59,352 nucleotides of DNA, from NCBI RefSeq assembly GCF_023715105.1, contig NZ_JAMBNO010000022.1:1-59352 (forward strand), in the 5' to 3' direction. Under the pieces are notes generated by a model, which worked only from the letters and a program-made list of their open reading frames with translations, was not told the origin of the DNA and did no database searches. Made by a program: the position numbers and the translations under genes. Each line of letters starts with the position of its first letter. Position 1 is the first letter of the stretch. Shown here one piece after another: positions 1 through 8,659 of the stretch. The DNA comes from Hydrogenophaga intermedia. GTDB taxonomy: Bacteria > Pseudomonadota > Gammaproteobacteria > Burkholderiales > Burkholderiaceae_C.

Positions 1-138
1 GGCCGCACCGGCTACCCGAGCATGACGGCACGCCGTCGCAACACGGCCGAGCACAGCATCGAGGTGGTGGGTGCCCAGCTGCGCGCCATGATGCCCTGGA
101 TCGCCAAGAACAAGCTGGTGGACCAGAGCCGCAACTGA
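1..138 (+). CDS. ilvC: Ketol-acid reductoisomerase, C-terminal end (partial)
   Basis: The window opens inside this gene; only the last 45 codons and the stop are present. The visible protein runs from GRTGYPSM to the end ...[14 protein letters not shown]. This matches the highly conserved C-terminus of class I ketol-acid reductoisomerase, the enzyme that isomerises and reduces 2-acetolactate or 2-aceto-2-hydroxybutyrate with NADPH in valine, leucine and isoleucine synthesis. The gene lies upstream of pssA and leuA, the usual Burkholderiales order, so branched-chain amino-acid genes flank a phospholipid gene. The upstream part and promoter are outside the window. Identification is by recognition of the C-terminal sequence only. 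Confidence 0.93.
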   Translation, partial: GRTGYPSMTARRRNTAEHSIEVVGAQLRAMMPWIAKNKLVDQSRN

Positions 139-248
139 TTGCGACCTCCATCGGTCAGGGCCGGGTGCGCGGTGGCGCACCCGGCCTTTTTCTTTGTGGC
201 GCGTGCCACGTACACTGCGCCTTTGGCGGGCTACCCGGGCCGCAACCG

Positions 249-1070
249 ATGAATCAACCCATGCACGACGGAACCGATACCGAAATCGAACGCGCAAGCG
301 ACGCCCCGCGCCGCCCCAAGGGCATCTATTTCCTGCCCAACATGATCACGCTGGCCGCCTTGTTTGGCGGCTTCTATGCGGTGGTGATGGCCATGAACGG
401 TCGCTACGACCTGGCCACCGTGGGCATCTTCGTGGCCATGGTGCTCGACAGCCTGGACGGCCGGGTGGCGCGGCTCACCAACACGCAAAGCGCTTTTGGC
501 GAGCAGATGGATTCGTTGTCGGACATGGTGTCCTTCGGTGCGGCTCCGGCGCTGGTGGCCTACGAATGGGCGCTGCGCGACCTCGGGCGATGGGGCTGGA
601 TCGCGGCCTTCGTTTACTGCGCGTGCGCGGCATTGCGCCTGGCGCGTTTCAACGTCAACACGGGCGTGGTCGACAAGCGCTACTTCCAGGGCCTGCCGTC
701 GCCGGCCGCCGCTGCCCTGGTGTCTGGCTTCATCTGGCTCATGCAGGAGACCGAAGTCGCGCCCACCGACGTGACCTGGGTGCTCTTTGCCCTCACCCTG
801 TATGCGGGGTTGACCATGGTGACCAACGTACCCTTCTACAGTTTCAAGGACCTGAGCCTGAAGAAGAGCGTGCCCTTCGCCGCGTTGGTGCTGGTGGCGC
901 TGGGCATCGCGGTCATCAACATCCACCCGCCCACGGTGTTGTTCCTGCTCTTCGTGGTCTACGGCCTGTCGGGCTATGGCGTGTACCTGTGGCGCAAGTC
1001 CAAGGGCCGTCCCACGAGCGTCATCAGCACCTCGACCGACGAGCCTGACGAGCGCGGTCTGCACGATTGA
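249..1070 (+). CDS. pssA: CDP-diacylglycerol--serine O-phosphatidyltransferase
   Basis: An integral membrane enzyme that joins CDP-diacylglycerol and L-serine to give phosphatidylserine, the precursor of phosphatidylethanolamine. The CDP-alcohol phosphatidyltransferase signature is complete: DG-x2-AR-x8-G-x3-D-x3-D is seen as DGRVAR, then G, then MDSLSD, at about residues 69-93. Several hydrophobic helices follow, up to a C-terminal one near residues 220-245. The length (273 aa) fits the family. I chose the ATG at 249 (MNQPMHDG); the frame is open back to 165, and a second ATG at 261 is also possible. The gene sits between ilvC and the leuA leader, in the same direction as both. Confidence 0.93.
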   Translation: MNQPMHDGTDTEIERASDAPRRPKGIYFLPNMITLAALFGGFYAVVMAMNGRYDLATVGIFVAMVLDSLDGRVARLTNTQSAFGEQMDSLSDMVSFGAAPALVAYEWALRDLGRWGWIAAFVYCACAALRLARFNVNTGVVDKRYFQGLPSPAAAALVSGFIWLMQETEVAPTDVTWVLFALTLYAGLTMVTNVPFYSFKDLSLKKSVPFAALVLVALGIAVINIHPPTVLFLLFVVYGLSGYGVYLWRKSKGRPTSVISTSTDEPDERGLHD

Positions 1071-1127
1071 TGGCGGCGATCGTCATTGTCTATCGGCCCC
1101 CTGGGCCTTTGTGATACATTGCAAAGC

Positions 1128-1184
1128 ATGTCCAAAGCCGCTTCGCTGCTACTACTGGGTGTCCTGAACGGGCAGATGCGGTAG
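1128..1184 (+). CDS. leuL: leuA leader peptide (18 aa)
   Basis: A short open frame, MSKAASLLLLGVLNGQMR, lies between pssA and leuA. It holds five leucine codons in a run of seven (CTG CTA CTA CTG GGT GTC CTG), two of them CTA, rare in such a GC-rich genome. It is followed at once by mutually exclusive RNA hairpins ending in a terminator before leuA. This is the layout of ribosome-mediated attenuation: scarce charged tRNA-Leu stalls the ribosome and lets transcription continue into leuA. The peptide itself is not expected to have a function. Function is inferred from codon content and position. Confidence 0.8.
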   Translation: MSKAASLLLLGVLNGQMR

Positions 1185-1240
1185 CGCGCGAGCGATTCAC
1201 ACCAACGGCCCGTTTGCACCCGCAGCGGGCCGTTCGTTTT
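1167..1240 (+). promoter_or_regulatory. Leucine attenuator (antiterminator/terminator pair)
   Basis: The terminator stem is AACGGCCCG (1204-1212) with CGGGCCGTT (1226-1234), followed by CGTTTT. An alternative pairing uses AACGGGC at 1167-1173, just after the leucine codons of the leader, with GCCCGTT at 1208-1214. It would consume the left arm of the terminator. A ribosome that runs through the leader would cover 1167-1173 and allow termination; a ribosome stalled at the Leu codons would leave it free as antiterminator. Both pairings are perfect in the sequence; the switching is inferred. Confidence 0.78.
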
Positions 1241-1292
1241 GGGGCTGTGGGTTTTTGCCTGCCACGCATGCGTGGCGAACCGGAGAACCGAG

Positions 1293-2834
1293 ATGAGCGA
1301 GCGTCTGATCATTTTCGACACCACCTTGCGAGACGGCGAACAGTCGCCCGGCGCGTCCATGACCAAGGACGAAAAGCTGCGCATCGCGCGCCAGCTCGAG
1401 CGGCTGAAGGTCGACGTGATCGAAGCTGGCTTCGCGGCCAGCTCCAACGGCGATTTCGAGTCGGTGAAGGCGATTGCCGATCACATCAAGGACTCCACCG
1501 TGTGCTCCCTCGCGCGCGCCAACGACCGTGACATTGCCCGCGCCGCCGAGGCCCTCAAGGGCGCCAATCGTGCGCGCATCCACACCTTCATTGCCACCAG
1601 TGCGCTGCATATGGAGAAGAAGCTGCGCATGACGCCCGAGCAGGTGCTGGAGCAGGCGAAGCAGTCGGTGCGCTTTGCGCGCAACCTGGTGGAGGACATC
1701 GAGTTCAGCCCGGAAGACGGCTATCGCAGCGATGTCGATTTCCTCTGCCGCGTGCTCGAGGCCGTGATCAAGGAGGGGGCCACGACGCTGAACATCCCCG
1801 ACACCGTCGGCTACGCCGTGCCCGAGTTGTATGGCGATTTCATCCGCACGCTGCGCGAGCGCATTCCCAACTCGGACAAGGCGATCTGGAGCGTGCACTG
1901 CCACAACGACCTGGGCATGGCCGTTGCCAACTCGCTCGCCGGGGTCAAGATCGGTGGCGCGCGGCAGGTGGAATGCACCATCAATGGCCTGGGCGAGCGC
2001 GCGGGCAATTGCTCGCTCGAGGAAATCGTGATGGCGGTGCGCACGCGGCGCGACTACTTCGGCCTCGATGTCGCGGTCGACACCACGCAGATCGTGCCGG
2101 CCAGCCGCATGGTGAGCCAGACCACCGGTTTCGTCGTGCAACCCAACAAGGCGGTGGTGGGCGCCAATGCGTTTGCGCACGCCAGCGGCATCCACCAGGA
2201 CGGCGTGCTCAAGGCGCGCGACACCTACGAGATCATGCGCGCCGAGGACGTGGGCTGGAGCGCCAACAAGATCGTGCTGGGCAAGCTCTCGGGGCGCAAC
2301 GCATTCAAGCAGCGGCTGCAGGAACTCGGCATCGAGATGGAGTCCGAGACCGAGATCAACACCGCCTTCGCCAAGTTCAAGGAACTCGCCGATCGCAAGG
2401 CAGAGATCTTCGACGAAGACATCCTGGCGTTGGTGAGCGACGAGAGCGTGACCACCGAAAAGGAGCAGTACGGCTTCGTGTCGCTCTCCCAGCGCAGCGA
2501 GACCGGTGAGCGCCCGCATGCAGCGGTGGTGATCACCGTCGATGGCAAGGAGTTGCACGGCGAGAGCGATGGCAACGGCCCGGTGGACGCGTCTCTCAAG
2601 GCCATCGAGCAGCACGTCAAGAGCGGTGCCGAACTGCTGCTGTATTCGGTGAACGCCATCACCACCGGGTCCACCGAAAGCCAGGGCGAGGTGACGGTGC
2701 GCCTGCAGCACGGCGGGCGTGTGGTCAACGGTGTGGGCGCCGACCCGGACATCGTGGTCGCCTCGGCCAAGGCCTACCTGAGCGCGCTCAACAAGCTTCA
2801 CAGCAAGGCTGACCGCGTGGCTGCACAGGGATAA
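1293..2834 (+). CDS. leuA: 2-isopropylmalate synthase
   Basis: First committed enzyme of leucine synthesis: condenses acetyl-CoA with 2-oxoisovalerate. The product is 513 aa. The N-terminal HMGL-like TIM barrel begins [13 protein letters not shown] (catalytic Arg and metal-binding Asp), and the metal-binding HCHNDLG motif is near residue 204. The C-terminal third carries the LeuA allosteric domain (EQYGFVSL ... GNGPVDA ... GGRVVNGVG), so leucine feedback inhibition is expected. I chose the ATG at 1293 because of the GGAG upstream and because the frame back to 1239 runs through the attenuator tail. Expression should be controlled by the leader at 1128-1240. Confidence 0.95.
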   Translation: MSERLIIFDTTLRDGEQSPGASMTKDEKLRIARQLERLKVDVIEAGFAASSNGDFESVKAIADHIKDSTVCSLARANDRDIARAAEALKGANRARIHTFIATSALHMEKKLRMTPEQVLEQAKQSVRFARNLVEDIEFSPEDGYRSDVDFLCRVLEAVIKEGATTLNIPDTVGYAVPELYGDFIRTLRERIPNSDKAIWSVHCHNDLGMAVANSLAGVKIGGARQVECTINGLGERAGNCSLEEIVMAVRTRRDYFGLDVAVDTTQIVPASRMVSQTTGFVVQPNKAVVGANAFAHASGIHQDGVLKARDTYEIMRAEDVGWSANKIVLGKLSGRNAFKQRLQELGIEMESETEINTAFAKFKELADRKAEIFDEDILALVSDESVTTEKEQYGFVSLSQRSETGERPHAAVVITVDGKELHGESDGNGPVDASLKAIEQHVKSGAELLLYSVNAITTGSTESQGEVTVRLQHGGRVVNGVGADPDIVVASAKAYLSALNKLHSKADRVAAQG

Positions 2835-2945
2835 GTTGTTTTAAATCAATAACTTGGGCGTACATCAAGCCAAAAGTGAAAAATAGCACCGGATAGGTGG
2901 TCTTTTTCCACTGATCGCTAAAGACAACCGCCCAAGTTCTTGATA

Positions 2946-2974
2946 TTGCTGAACTTCTGCGACGTCCCTATACT
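2946..2974 (+). promoter_or_regulatory. Candidate sigma70 promoter of the pbpG-like gene
   Basis: TTGCTG (2946-2951) and TATACT (2969-2974) are separated by exactly 17 bp, 35 nt before the ATG at 3010. The match to the -10 consensus is good and to the -35 fair. It lies in the 175-bp gap after leuA, which suggests the endopeptidase gene has its own promoter. Prediction only. Confidence 0.55.
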
Positions 2975-3009
2975 CCGCCCCAGCGTTGGTTTGAAGCTGG
3001 AGTGGTCTC

Positions 3010-4140
3010 ATGTTTTTTCGCCCGTTCGCCCTGAGGTCGCTGTGTGCCGTGGTCACGGCCCTGGCTTTCGTGGGCGGCCTCGGGCATATGTCGACCGCCC
3101 ACGCGGCGTCGAGCAGCCCCAGCAAGGTCAAGAAGGCCGCGGTGAAGAAGCCCGCGGTGAAGAAGCCCGCGGTGAAGAAGCCGGTCACCAGCGTGAAGAA
3201 GGCCGCCGTGCGCAAGGTGTCTCACGCCAAGCCGGCTCGCCGCGTCAAAGCCACGGTGGCGGGTGGCAAGACACGTGTCACCCAGTCCCGCCACTCGGTG
3301 GTGCGCGTCTCGGTACCAGCGCGCGCTTCGGTTGGCCAGCGGCTCGGCTTGCGCGAGAGCGACGACCCGTTGGACCTGAGCTCCAGCGTCGCTCTGGTGG
3401 TCGACCAGGCGTCGAACCAGATCCTTTTTTCCAAGAACGATTCCGCCGTCCTGCCCATCGCATCGCTCACCAAGCTCATGACCGGGTTGGTCATCGTGGA
3501 TGCCGGCCTCGACATGAACGAGTCGATCACCATCACGGCCGACGACATCGACACCATGAAAGGCAGCCGCTCCCGTCTGGCCGTGGGCACCACGCTCACG
3601 CGCGGCGAGCTGATGCACCTGTCGCTGATGTCCAGCGAGAATCGCGCCGCACATGCGCTGGGGCGAACCTTTCCCGGTGGCATGCGCGAGTTCGTGCGCC
3701 GCATGAACGGCAAGGCCGAGGAACTCGGCATGCAGGACACGCGCTATGTCGAGCCCACCGGCCTGTCCAGCGACAACCGCTCCAGTGCGCGGGACCTCGT
3801 CACGTTGGTGTCTGCCGCCGCCGAGCGCCCGATGCTGCGCGACCTGTCGACCTCACCCGGCTACGAGGTCGACGTCGGCCGGCGCACGCTGCACTACAAC
3901 AACTCCAACCGCCTGATCAAGAACCCCGAATGGGATATCGGTCTGCAAAAGACCGGCTATATCTCGGAGGCCGGGCGTTGCCTGGTGATGCAGGCCCGTG
4001 TGGCGGGGCGTGAACTCATCATGGTGTTCCTCGACGCGTCGGGCAAGCTGGGCCGCCTGCAGGACGCCGAGCGGGTCCGCCGCTGGGTCGAGAAGCAGGC
4101 CGATCTGCTGTCGGACAGCCCGGCCCGCCCCCAGGGCTGA
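3010..4140 (+). CDS. pbpG: Periplasmic D-alanyl-D-alanine endopeptidase (PBP7 type)
   Basis: A serine peptidase of the S11 family (penicillin-binding protein 7/8) that cuts D-Ala-meso-DAP cross-links in peptidoglycan. Three active-site motifs are intact: SLTK with Ser152 and Lys155, SEN at 209-211, and KTG at 314-316. The N-terminus is a signal peptide ending near AHA at about residue 32. A lysine/alanine/proline-rich linker follows (about 37-70) with tandem KKPAV units, possibly binding the cell wall or acting as a spacer. The length, 376 aa, is longer than E. coli PbpG because of this linker. The stop directly abuts the end of the convergent iclR-type gene. Confidence 0.88.
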   Translation: MFFRPFALRSLCAVVTALAFVGGLGHMSTAHAASSSPSKVKKAAVKKPAVKKPAVKKPVTSVKKAAVRKVSHAKPARRVKATVAGGKTRVTQSRHSVVRVSVPARASVGQRLGLRESDDPLDLSSSVALVVDQASNQILFSKNDSAVLPIASLTKLMTGLVIVDAGLDMNESITITADDIDTMKGSRSRLAVGTTLTRGELMHLSLMSSENRAAHALGRTFPGGMREFVRRMNGKAEELGMQDTRYVEPTGLSSDNRSSARDLVTLVSAAAERPMLRDLSTSPGYEVDVGRRTLHYNNSNRLIKNPEWDIGLQKTGYISEAGRCLVMQARVAGRELIMVFLDASGKLGRLQDAERVRRWVEKQADLLSDSPARPQG

Positions 4141-4959
4141 TCAGCGCACCGCAGGCCGCGGCTGACGGTCCATCGGGCAGCCCAGCGCCGCGGAGATGTC
4201 GGCCGCCGTGGCTTGCAGGCGCGGCAACCAGCCCTCGTCGATGCGATCGGCAGGGGCCGAGATCGACAAGCCGGCCACGAGCTTGCGCTGGTCGTCATAG
4301 ATGCCGGCAGCCATGCAGCGCACACCAAGTTCAAGTTCCTCGTTGTCGCGCGCCACGCCGACTTGCCGGCATTGGGCAAGTTCGCGCTCCAGGACGGGCA
4401 GCTGCGTGATGCTGTTGCGTGTGTTGCCCGCCAGGCCCGTGCGGGTGGCGTAGGTGCGCACGCGGGCCGGGTCATCATCGGCGAGGAAGAGCTTGCCGGT
4501 GGAGGTGAGGTGCAGCGGCGCGCGCCCGCCGATGGCGCGCACCACCTGCATGCCCGAGCGTTCGCTGTAGGCACGCTCCACGTAGACAATTTCGTCGCCC
4601 TGGCGCACGCTGAGGTTCACCGGCTGCTGGATCTGCTTGTGCAACTCGCGCATCGGACCGAGTGCGGCGTCACGCACGTTCAGGCGGCCTTTGACCAGAT
4701 TGCCCAACTCAAGCAGCCGCATGCCAAGCCGGTAGCTGCCAGCCTCCGGGCGGTCCACGAATCGCCCGATGGTCAGGTCGTTGAGGATGCGATGCGCCGT
4801 CGAGGGATGCAGGCCTGTCTTCTCGCTGATCTCCTTCAGGGAGACCGGCTCCTCGCGTGAAGCCAGAACTTCAAGCAGGTTGAACATGCGCTCCAGCACC
4901 TGGACGGTGGGCGCTGCCGGGGTGGTGTCGGTTCGTTTGATCATGGTCTGCCAATGCAA
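4141..4959 (-). CDS. IclR-family transcriptional regulator
   Basis: A 272-aa DNA-binding regulator. An N-terminal winged helix-turn-helix (about residues 18-80) contains the IclR pattern LKEISEKTGLHPSTAHRIL. The C-terminal IclR effector domain (about 95-255) has the typical GGRAPLHLTSTGKLFLA and VAGLSISAP segments. Members control catabolic operons by binding small aromatic or organic acids, but no such operon is adjacent here, so the target is unknown. The gene converges on pbpG with no spacer. The N-terminal MHWQT could be replaced by the Met at residue 6. Confidence 0.9.
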   Translation of the reverse strand: MHWQTMIKRTDTTPAAPTVQVLERMFNLLEVLASREEPVSLKEISEKTGLHPSTAHRILNDLTIGRFVDRPEAGSYRLGMRLLELGNLVKGRLNVRDAALGPMRELHKQIQQPVNLSVRQGDEIVYVERAYSERSGMQVVRAIGGRAPLHLTSTGKLFLADDDPARVRTYATRTGLAGNTRNSITQLPVLERELAQCRQVGVARDNEELELGVRCMAAGIYDDQRKLVAGLSISAPADRIDEGWLPRLQATAADISAALGCPMDRQPRPAVR

Positions 4960-5010
4960 CCATCATCTTACGAGATGAAATCCCCGCGTGCCTGCGCGGG
5001 AAGACGCGTC

Positions 5011-5751
5011 TCAGTCCTCGAACCGCTGCCAGTGGCCCTGAATCAGACGCTCGTGCGGTCGAAAACCCGCCTTGTAGTTCATCTTGGGGCTCTGTTCGAT
5101 CCAGTAACCCAGGTACACGTGGGGCAGATCCAGTGCGCGAGCCTGGTCGATCTGCCACAGGACGCTGTAGGTGCCATAGGCCGAACCGGCCTCGGGCTCG
5201 TAGAAGGTGTAGACGGCCGACAGCCCATCGTTGAGCACGTCGATGATGGAGACCATCTTCAGCCTCGCCGGCTGGCCGTCCACGCCGGGCTCATGAAACT
5301 CGACCAATCTTGAGTTGACGCGGCTTTGCAGCAGGAACTGGGTGTACTGATCCACGCTGTCGTGGTCCATGCCGCCGCCCGCGTGGCGGCTGTTCTGGTA
5401 GCGCAGGTAGAGCTGGTAGTGCTCGGGCACGAAACACAGTTTGAGCACCCGGGTCACCAGCCCGCCGTGCTGGCGCAGGCAGCGCCGCTGGCTGCGGTTG
5501 GGCCGGAAGTCGGCCACCGGCACCCTCAGGGGCACGCAGGCGTTGCAGCCATCGCAGTAGGGCCTGTAGGTGAACATGCCGCTGCGGCGAAAACCGTGCG
5601 TGACGAGGTCCGAGTAGGCGTCGTTGTGGATGAGGTGGCTGGGCGTGGCCACCTGGGAGCGGGCCTGCCGTCCGGCCAGGTAACTGCACGGGTAGGGCGC
5701 GGTGGCGTAGAACTGCAGCGCCTGAAGGGGAAGTTCCTTGGGGTGCGTCAC
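5011..5751 (-). CDS. bpt: Aspartate/glutamate leucyltransferase (Bpt)
   Basis: Transfers leucine from Leu-tRNA to proteins with an N-terminal Asp or Glu, making them substrates for ClpS/ClpAP (bacterial N-degron pathway). The 246-aa product has the N-terminal Cys cluster CDGCNAC of the arginyl/leucyl transferase family near residue 70 and ends [14 protein letters not shown]. The GTG start at 5751 was chosen because it overlaps the aat stop in a GTGA junction; the frame stays open to 6051 only as a shadow of aat. Together with aat it forms a two-gene operon covering both classes of N-degron substrate. Confidence 0.92.
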   Translation of the reverse strand: MTHPKELPLQALQFYATAPYPCSYLAGRQARSQVATPSHLIHNDAYSDLVTHGFRRSGMFTYRPYCDGCNACVPLRVPVADFRPNRSQRRCLRQHGGLVTRVLKLCFVPEHYQLYLRYQNSRHAGGGMDHDSVDQYTQFLLQSRVNSRLVEFHEPGVDGQPARLKMVSIIDVLNDGLSAVYTFYEPEAGSAYGTYSVLWQIDQARALDLPHVYLGYWIEQSPKMNYKAGFRPHERLIQGHWQRFED

Positions 5752-6518
5752 GCGCTGTCGTCGCCAGGGAGGAGGAGTTCGCGCCAGTATACGGGGCTGA
5801 ATTCCCAGCGCGGTGCGGGCTGCAGCACGGCCAGCCGCAGGTGTTGCACGAAGCGCTCGCGCGGCATCAGCCGGCCACCCAGCGAGGCCAGGTGGGCCGT
5901 GTCCTGCTGGCAGTCGATCACGGGAATGGCGTTGGCGCGACAAAACGCGGCCAGTGCCGCCAGGGCAATCTTGGAGGCATCGCTGCGGCGGCTGAACATG
6001 GACTCGCCAAACACCATGGCCCCCAGGTTGACGAGGTAGAGACCCCCGCAAAGCTCATTGTCGATCCAGGTTTCGACCGAATGCGCGACGCCAGCCCGGT
6101 GCAAGCGGGCATAGGCCTGCACCATGGCCGGCAGGATCCAGGTGCCGCTCTGGCCGTCACGGGGAATCTGCGCGCAGGCCTGGATGACACGGTCGAAATC
6201 ATGGTCGAAACGAACCTCGAGGCGGCCTTCCCGGAGCAGCTTCTGCAGGGTCTTGCGCAGCGAACGATGCAGGCGAAACTGCGCCGGCTCGAGCACCATG
6301 CGCGGGTCGGTGCTCCACCACAGGATGGGTTGGCCCGAGCTGTACCAGGGGAAGATGCCGCGTGAGTAGGCCGCGACCAGGGTGGGCACGTCCAGCACAC
6401 CGCCCGCAGCGAGCAGACCCGGTGCCGGGTCGTGCGGCCCCCAGGCCTGTTCCACCGGCGGAAACGCGTCCCCCGGTTCCAGCCAGGGCAGCGGTCGGGT
6501 GGGAGGCGTTTGGGTCAT
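5748..6518 (-). CDS. aat: Leucyl/phenylalanyl-tRNA--protein transferase
   Basis: Adds Leu or Phe from charged tRNA to proteins with N-terminal Lys or Arg, marking them for ClpAP degradation. The 256-aa protein contains the family blocks [52 protein letters not shown] and HLASLGG. Its length is close to the usual 230-250 aa. The start ATG ([12 protein letters not shown]) lies 31 bp from the converging 3' region upstream of the VanZ gene. It is translationally coupled to bpt through a GTGA overlap. Confidence 0.95.
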   Translation of the reverse strand: MTQTPPTRPLPWLEPGDAFPPVEQAWGPHDPAPGLLAAGGVLDVPTLVAAYSRGIFPWYSSGQPILWWSTDPRMVLEPAQFRLHRSLRKTLQKLLREGRLEVRFDHDFDRVIQACAQIPRDGQSGTWILPAMVQAYARLHRAGVAHSVETWIDNELCGGLYLVNLGAMVFGESMFSRRSDASKIALAALAAFCRANAIPVIDCQQDTAHLASLGGRLMPRERFVQHLRLAVLQPAPRWEFSPVYWRELLLPGDDSA

Positions 6519-6548
6519 GGCGCTATTGTGCGCAGCGCCTCGATGGCA

Positions 6549-6905
6549 TCAAGTGCGGCCCGTCCAGCGCGCAGGCATGGCGCGCCAGACCAGCCACGCC
6601 GCGGCGACGCCCACACCGTCGGCCAGCCAGTCGATCCACTCGCCGTAGCGCCAGCCGGTGCCCCATTGCATCAGCTCGATGGCACCACCCCAGGCGATCA
6701 GACTGCCTGCAAGCAACGGCGCCGAGCGCGGATAGCTGGCCAGCCCGAGCGCCGCCAACCAGGCGAAGCCCAGCGCATGCTGCGCTTTGTCCCAGAGGTT
6801 CATGGCCTGCGGCGGCAGCAGCGCAACGGGCACCAGCGAGGCAATGGTGAGTGCCGCAAGGCTGAACCAGAACGCAATGCGCGCAAGCGTTGGCATGTTT
6901 TGCAT
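6549..6905 (-). CDS. VanZ-family membrane protein
   Basis: A 118-aa protein with four predicted hydrophobic segments and the VanZ-like pattern: WDKAQHALGF, then GGAIELMQWGTG, then EWIDWLADGVGV. VanZ-like proteins are small inner-membrane proteins of poorly known role, first linked to teicoplanin resistance in enterococci. In Burkholderiales a short copy next to housekeeping genes is common and should not be read as antibiotic resistance. It is transcribed in the same direction as aat and may be co-transcribed (30-bp gap). Confidence 0.75.
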   Translation of the reverse strand: MQNMPTLARIAFWFSLAALTIASLVPVALLPPQAMNLWDKAQHALGFAWLAALGLASYPRSAPLLAGSLIAWGGAIELMQWGTGWRYGEWIDWLADGVGVAAAWLVWRAMPARWTGRT

Positions 6906-6920
6906 GGATGCAGAAACGAC

Positions 6921-6944
6921 AAAGGCCTTCGTTGGAAGGCCTTT
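6921..6944 (-). terminator. Hairpin terminator of the ancestral tRNA-Asn
   Basis: AAAGGCCTTC (6921-6930) and GAAGGCCTTT (6935-6944) form a perfect 10-bp stem with a 4-nt GTTG loop. It lies just downstream of the 3' end of the tRNA-Asn remnant on the minus strand, where its terminator would be. On that strand it runs into a T-rich stretch. Since the tRNA was split by the element, this hairpin is now orphaned. Confidence 0.6.
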
Positions 6945-6957
6945 GCTGGGTGTTGGG

Positions 6958-7003
6958 TGGCTCCCCGACCTGGACTCGAACCAGGGACCTGCGGATTAAC
7001 AGT
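6958..7003 (-). other. Left attachment site (attL): 3' half of tRNA-Asn(GTT)
   Basis: Read on the minus strand, this holds the tRNA-Asn 3' half: the anticodon loop with GTT (complement at 6998-7000), the 3' anticodon stem TCCGC, the variable loop, a complete T arm (CCTGG/TTCGAGT/CCAGG), the acceptor strand TCGGGGAG and CCA at 6958-6960. The expected D arm and 5' acceptor strand are missing: beyond about 7003 the sequence no longer matches a tRNA. An integrase gene begins 160 bp further on. This is the footprint left on the integrase-proximal side when an element enters a tRNA 3' half. The reconstituted tRNA should be at the far right end, outside this window. Confidence 0.85.
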
Positions 7004-7023
7004 CAGTATAAACCGGATTTTCT

Positions 7024-7049
7024 GGGACGCTACGGGACGTCCTGGGACG
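7024..7049 (+). repeat. Three GGGACG repeats with 10-bp period next to attL
   Basis: GGGACG occurs at 7024-7029, 7034-7039 and 7044-7049, exactly one helical turn apart, between the tRNA remnant and the integrase gene. Same-face, phased short repeats beside an attachment site suggest arm-type binding sites for the recombinase or its directionality factor. No binding data are available. Confidence 0.5.
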
Positions 7050-7163
7050 AGATAAAACCATTCTAAATCAATGGGTTACAAGATTTTGTTGTTTCATGCG
7101 GTCTCGCTGGGTAGCATTTGATCTCAGGATTTTTCGGACACCAGTCGGACACGGAACACGCAA

Positions 7164-8516
7164 ATGCCGCTCCTCACTGTCAGAGCGATCGAAACCCACA
7201 AAGCCAAAGCGCGGCCCTACAAGCTCACGCTCGACCGAGGCTTGCAGTTGCGCATCGCGCCAGATGGAGTTCGCACATTGCTGGTCCGCTATACCGTCAA
7301 AGGGTGCGATGTTGAGCGTCAGTATCGATTGCCGCAGGAGTATGGGGAAGGTCTGGGCCAAATGAAGCTGGCCACGGCCTGTGCCGAGGCCGCTCGCATC
7401 CGGGCGCTGGCCCGCGACGGCGTGGACTGGCCAGCTCAAGAGGAGGCGCGTTTGCGGGCAGAGACAGCTGAGCGCGAGCAACTGGACCGGCAAGAGGGCA
7501 TGACCGTGGCCAAAGCACTCCGCGAGTACGTCGACAAGAAGCGGCGGGCAAAAGATGGTCTGCCACTGAAGGCCCGTACAAAGGCTGACTACCTGGCCAT
7601 GGTCGAACCCGGGGAAGTAACCAAGACGGGGAAGAAACTGGCTGACGGGTTGCTATTTCAGCTCGCAAACAAGCTGTTGGTGAAGCTCACTTCTGGTGAC
7701 ATTCGGGACCAGTATTCGTCACTGCTCAAGCGGTCAAAGCGGCAAGCCGACTATGCGATGCAGGTGCTGCGAGCGGTGATGCGATGGCATGGGGTTGTGG
7801 TGCCAGGCAACCCGTTGGGACGCGATACAGCAGGGCGTGATCGGATCGTGCTCACTCCAGCGAAGGGGAATCCGGCTCCCATCCCCCCGGAACGACTCGG
7901 CGCCTGGTGGCGGGTGAGCAGCAAAGCCCCCTCACAAATCGCAGCCGACTACTACCGTTTTCAGTTGTTGACCGGTTGTCGTGGCGGCGAAATTCATGGC
8001 GACAAGCGATACAACTACCCACCAATCAAGGTGGGTGACGTGGACTGTGATGCCGGGAAAGTCGTTCTGCGGGACACGAAGAACCGTAGCGACCACAAGC
8101 TGCTGCTAGCCCGGCAGGCGTTGGAGATCGCCTCGAAACACTGCGCAGGCAGGAAGCCGGAAGAAGTGTTGTTCCCGATCACCGATGCGCGTAAGACGTT
8201 GAAGTGGATCAATGCAAAGGCAAAAACCAATGTGCAGGGACATGGCTTGCGGGATACCTTTGCCAGCATCGCTGAAGAGTTGGTGTCAGGTGGTTTGCTG
8301 AAGCGAATGCTCAACCACTCGGTCGCAGGGGATGTCACCTTGGGTCACTATGTGGGCAAGAGTGAAGCGCAGTTGCGCGCCGGATGGCAGACGGTAGCTG
8401 ACTTTATTGAGGCTGCGGCTCTGCAGCCAACGCCTGATGATGTGAAGGTGGTCCCTGGCGCCGCCACTGTGCGCGACTCAGTAGGTACTTCTGCAGGCAC
8501 AGGTCTAGCCAGCTAA
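7164..8516 (+). CDS. int: Tyrosine recombinase / ICE integrase
   Basis: A 450-aa site-specific recombinase expected to integrate and excise the element at tRNA-Asn. The N-terminal part (about 1-90) has the DUF4102-like arm-binding look (KARPYKLTLDRGLQLRIAPDG). A SAM-like core-binding domain spans about 110-240. The catalytic domain has Arg273 (LTGCRGGE), Lys306 (RDTKNR), His360-x-x-Arg363 (HGLRD), His385 and the nucleophile Tyr396 (LGHYV), so all catalytic residues are present. The tail after 420 looks unstructured. It is oriented away from attL, as usual for tRNA-targeting elements. Confidence 0.92.
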   Translation: MPLLTVRAIETHKAKARPYKLTLDRGLQLRIAPDGVRTLLVRYTVKGCDVERQYRLPQEYGEGLGQMKLATACAEAARIRALARDGVDWPAQEEARLRAETAEREQLDRQEGMTVAKALREYVDKKRRAKDGLPLKARTKADYLAMVEPGEVTKTGKKLADGLLFQLANKLLVKLTSGDIRDQYSSLLKRSKRQADYAMQVLRAVMRWHGVVVPGNPLGRDTAGRDRIVLTPAKGNPAPIPPERLGAWWRVSSKAPSQIAADYYRFQLLTGCRGGEIHGDKRYNYPPIKVGDVDCDAGKVVLRDTKNRSDHKLLLARQALEIASKHCAGRKPEEVLFPITDARKTLKWINAKAKTNVQGHGLRDTFASIAEELVSGGLLKRMLNHSVAGDVTLGHYVGKSEAQLRAGWQTVADFIEAAALQPTPDDVKVVPGAATVRDSVGTSAGTGLAS

Positions 8517-8552
8517 GTCCTCAGAAAAAGGGTGACGCCACCATCCCATTCA

Positions 8553-8611
8553 GAAGAGGCGATACAAAGACCTGAGTGACTCAAGTGCGACTGCTGACAT
8601 TCCGCCTCTTC
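8553..8611. repeat. Inverted repeat in the gap after int
   Basis: GAAGAGGCG (8553-8561) and CGCCTCTTC (8603-8611) are perfect 9-bp arms 41 nt apart, in the 143-bp gap between the convergent int and TPR genes. They could form a long-loop hairpin acting on one or both transcripts, but no T-tract makes it a clear terminator. Confidence 0.35.
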
Positions 8612-8659
8612 AATTAAGTTCACACTGGCTGACCACTACCGGTCACTGACAAGCTGCAG

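Noticed and set aside
2940..2974. TTGATA at 2940-2945 as the -35 box for the pbpG promoter
   Set aside because: The spacer to TATACT would be 23 bp. TTGCTG at 2946 gives the standard 17 bp.
5752..6051. N-terminal extension of bpt
   Set aside because: The extra 100 codons are a shadow of aat in another frame; the GTG at 5751 gives the family's normal length.
6549..6905. Glycopeptide (teicoplanin) resistance from the VanZ-like gene
   Set aside because: Short VanZ-like proteins are common in Gram-negative genomes, and no other van genes are nearby.
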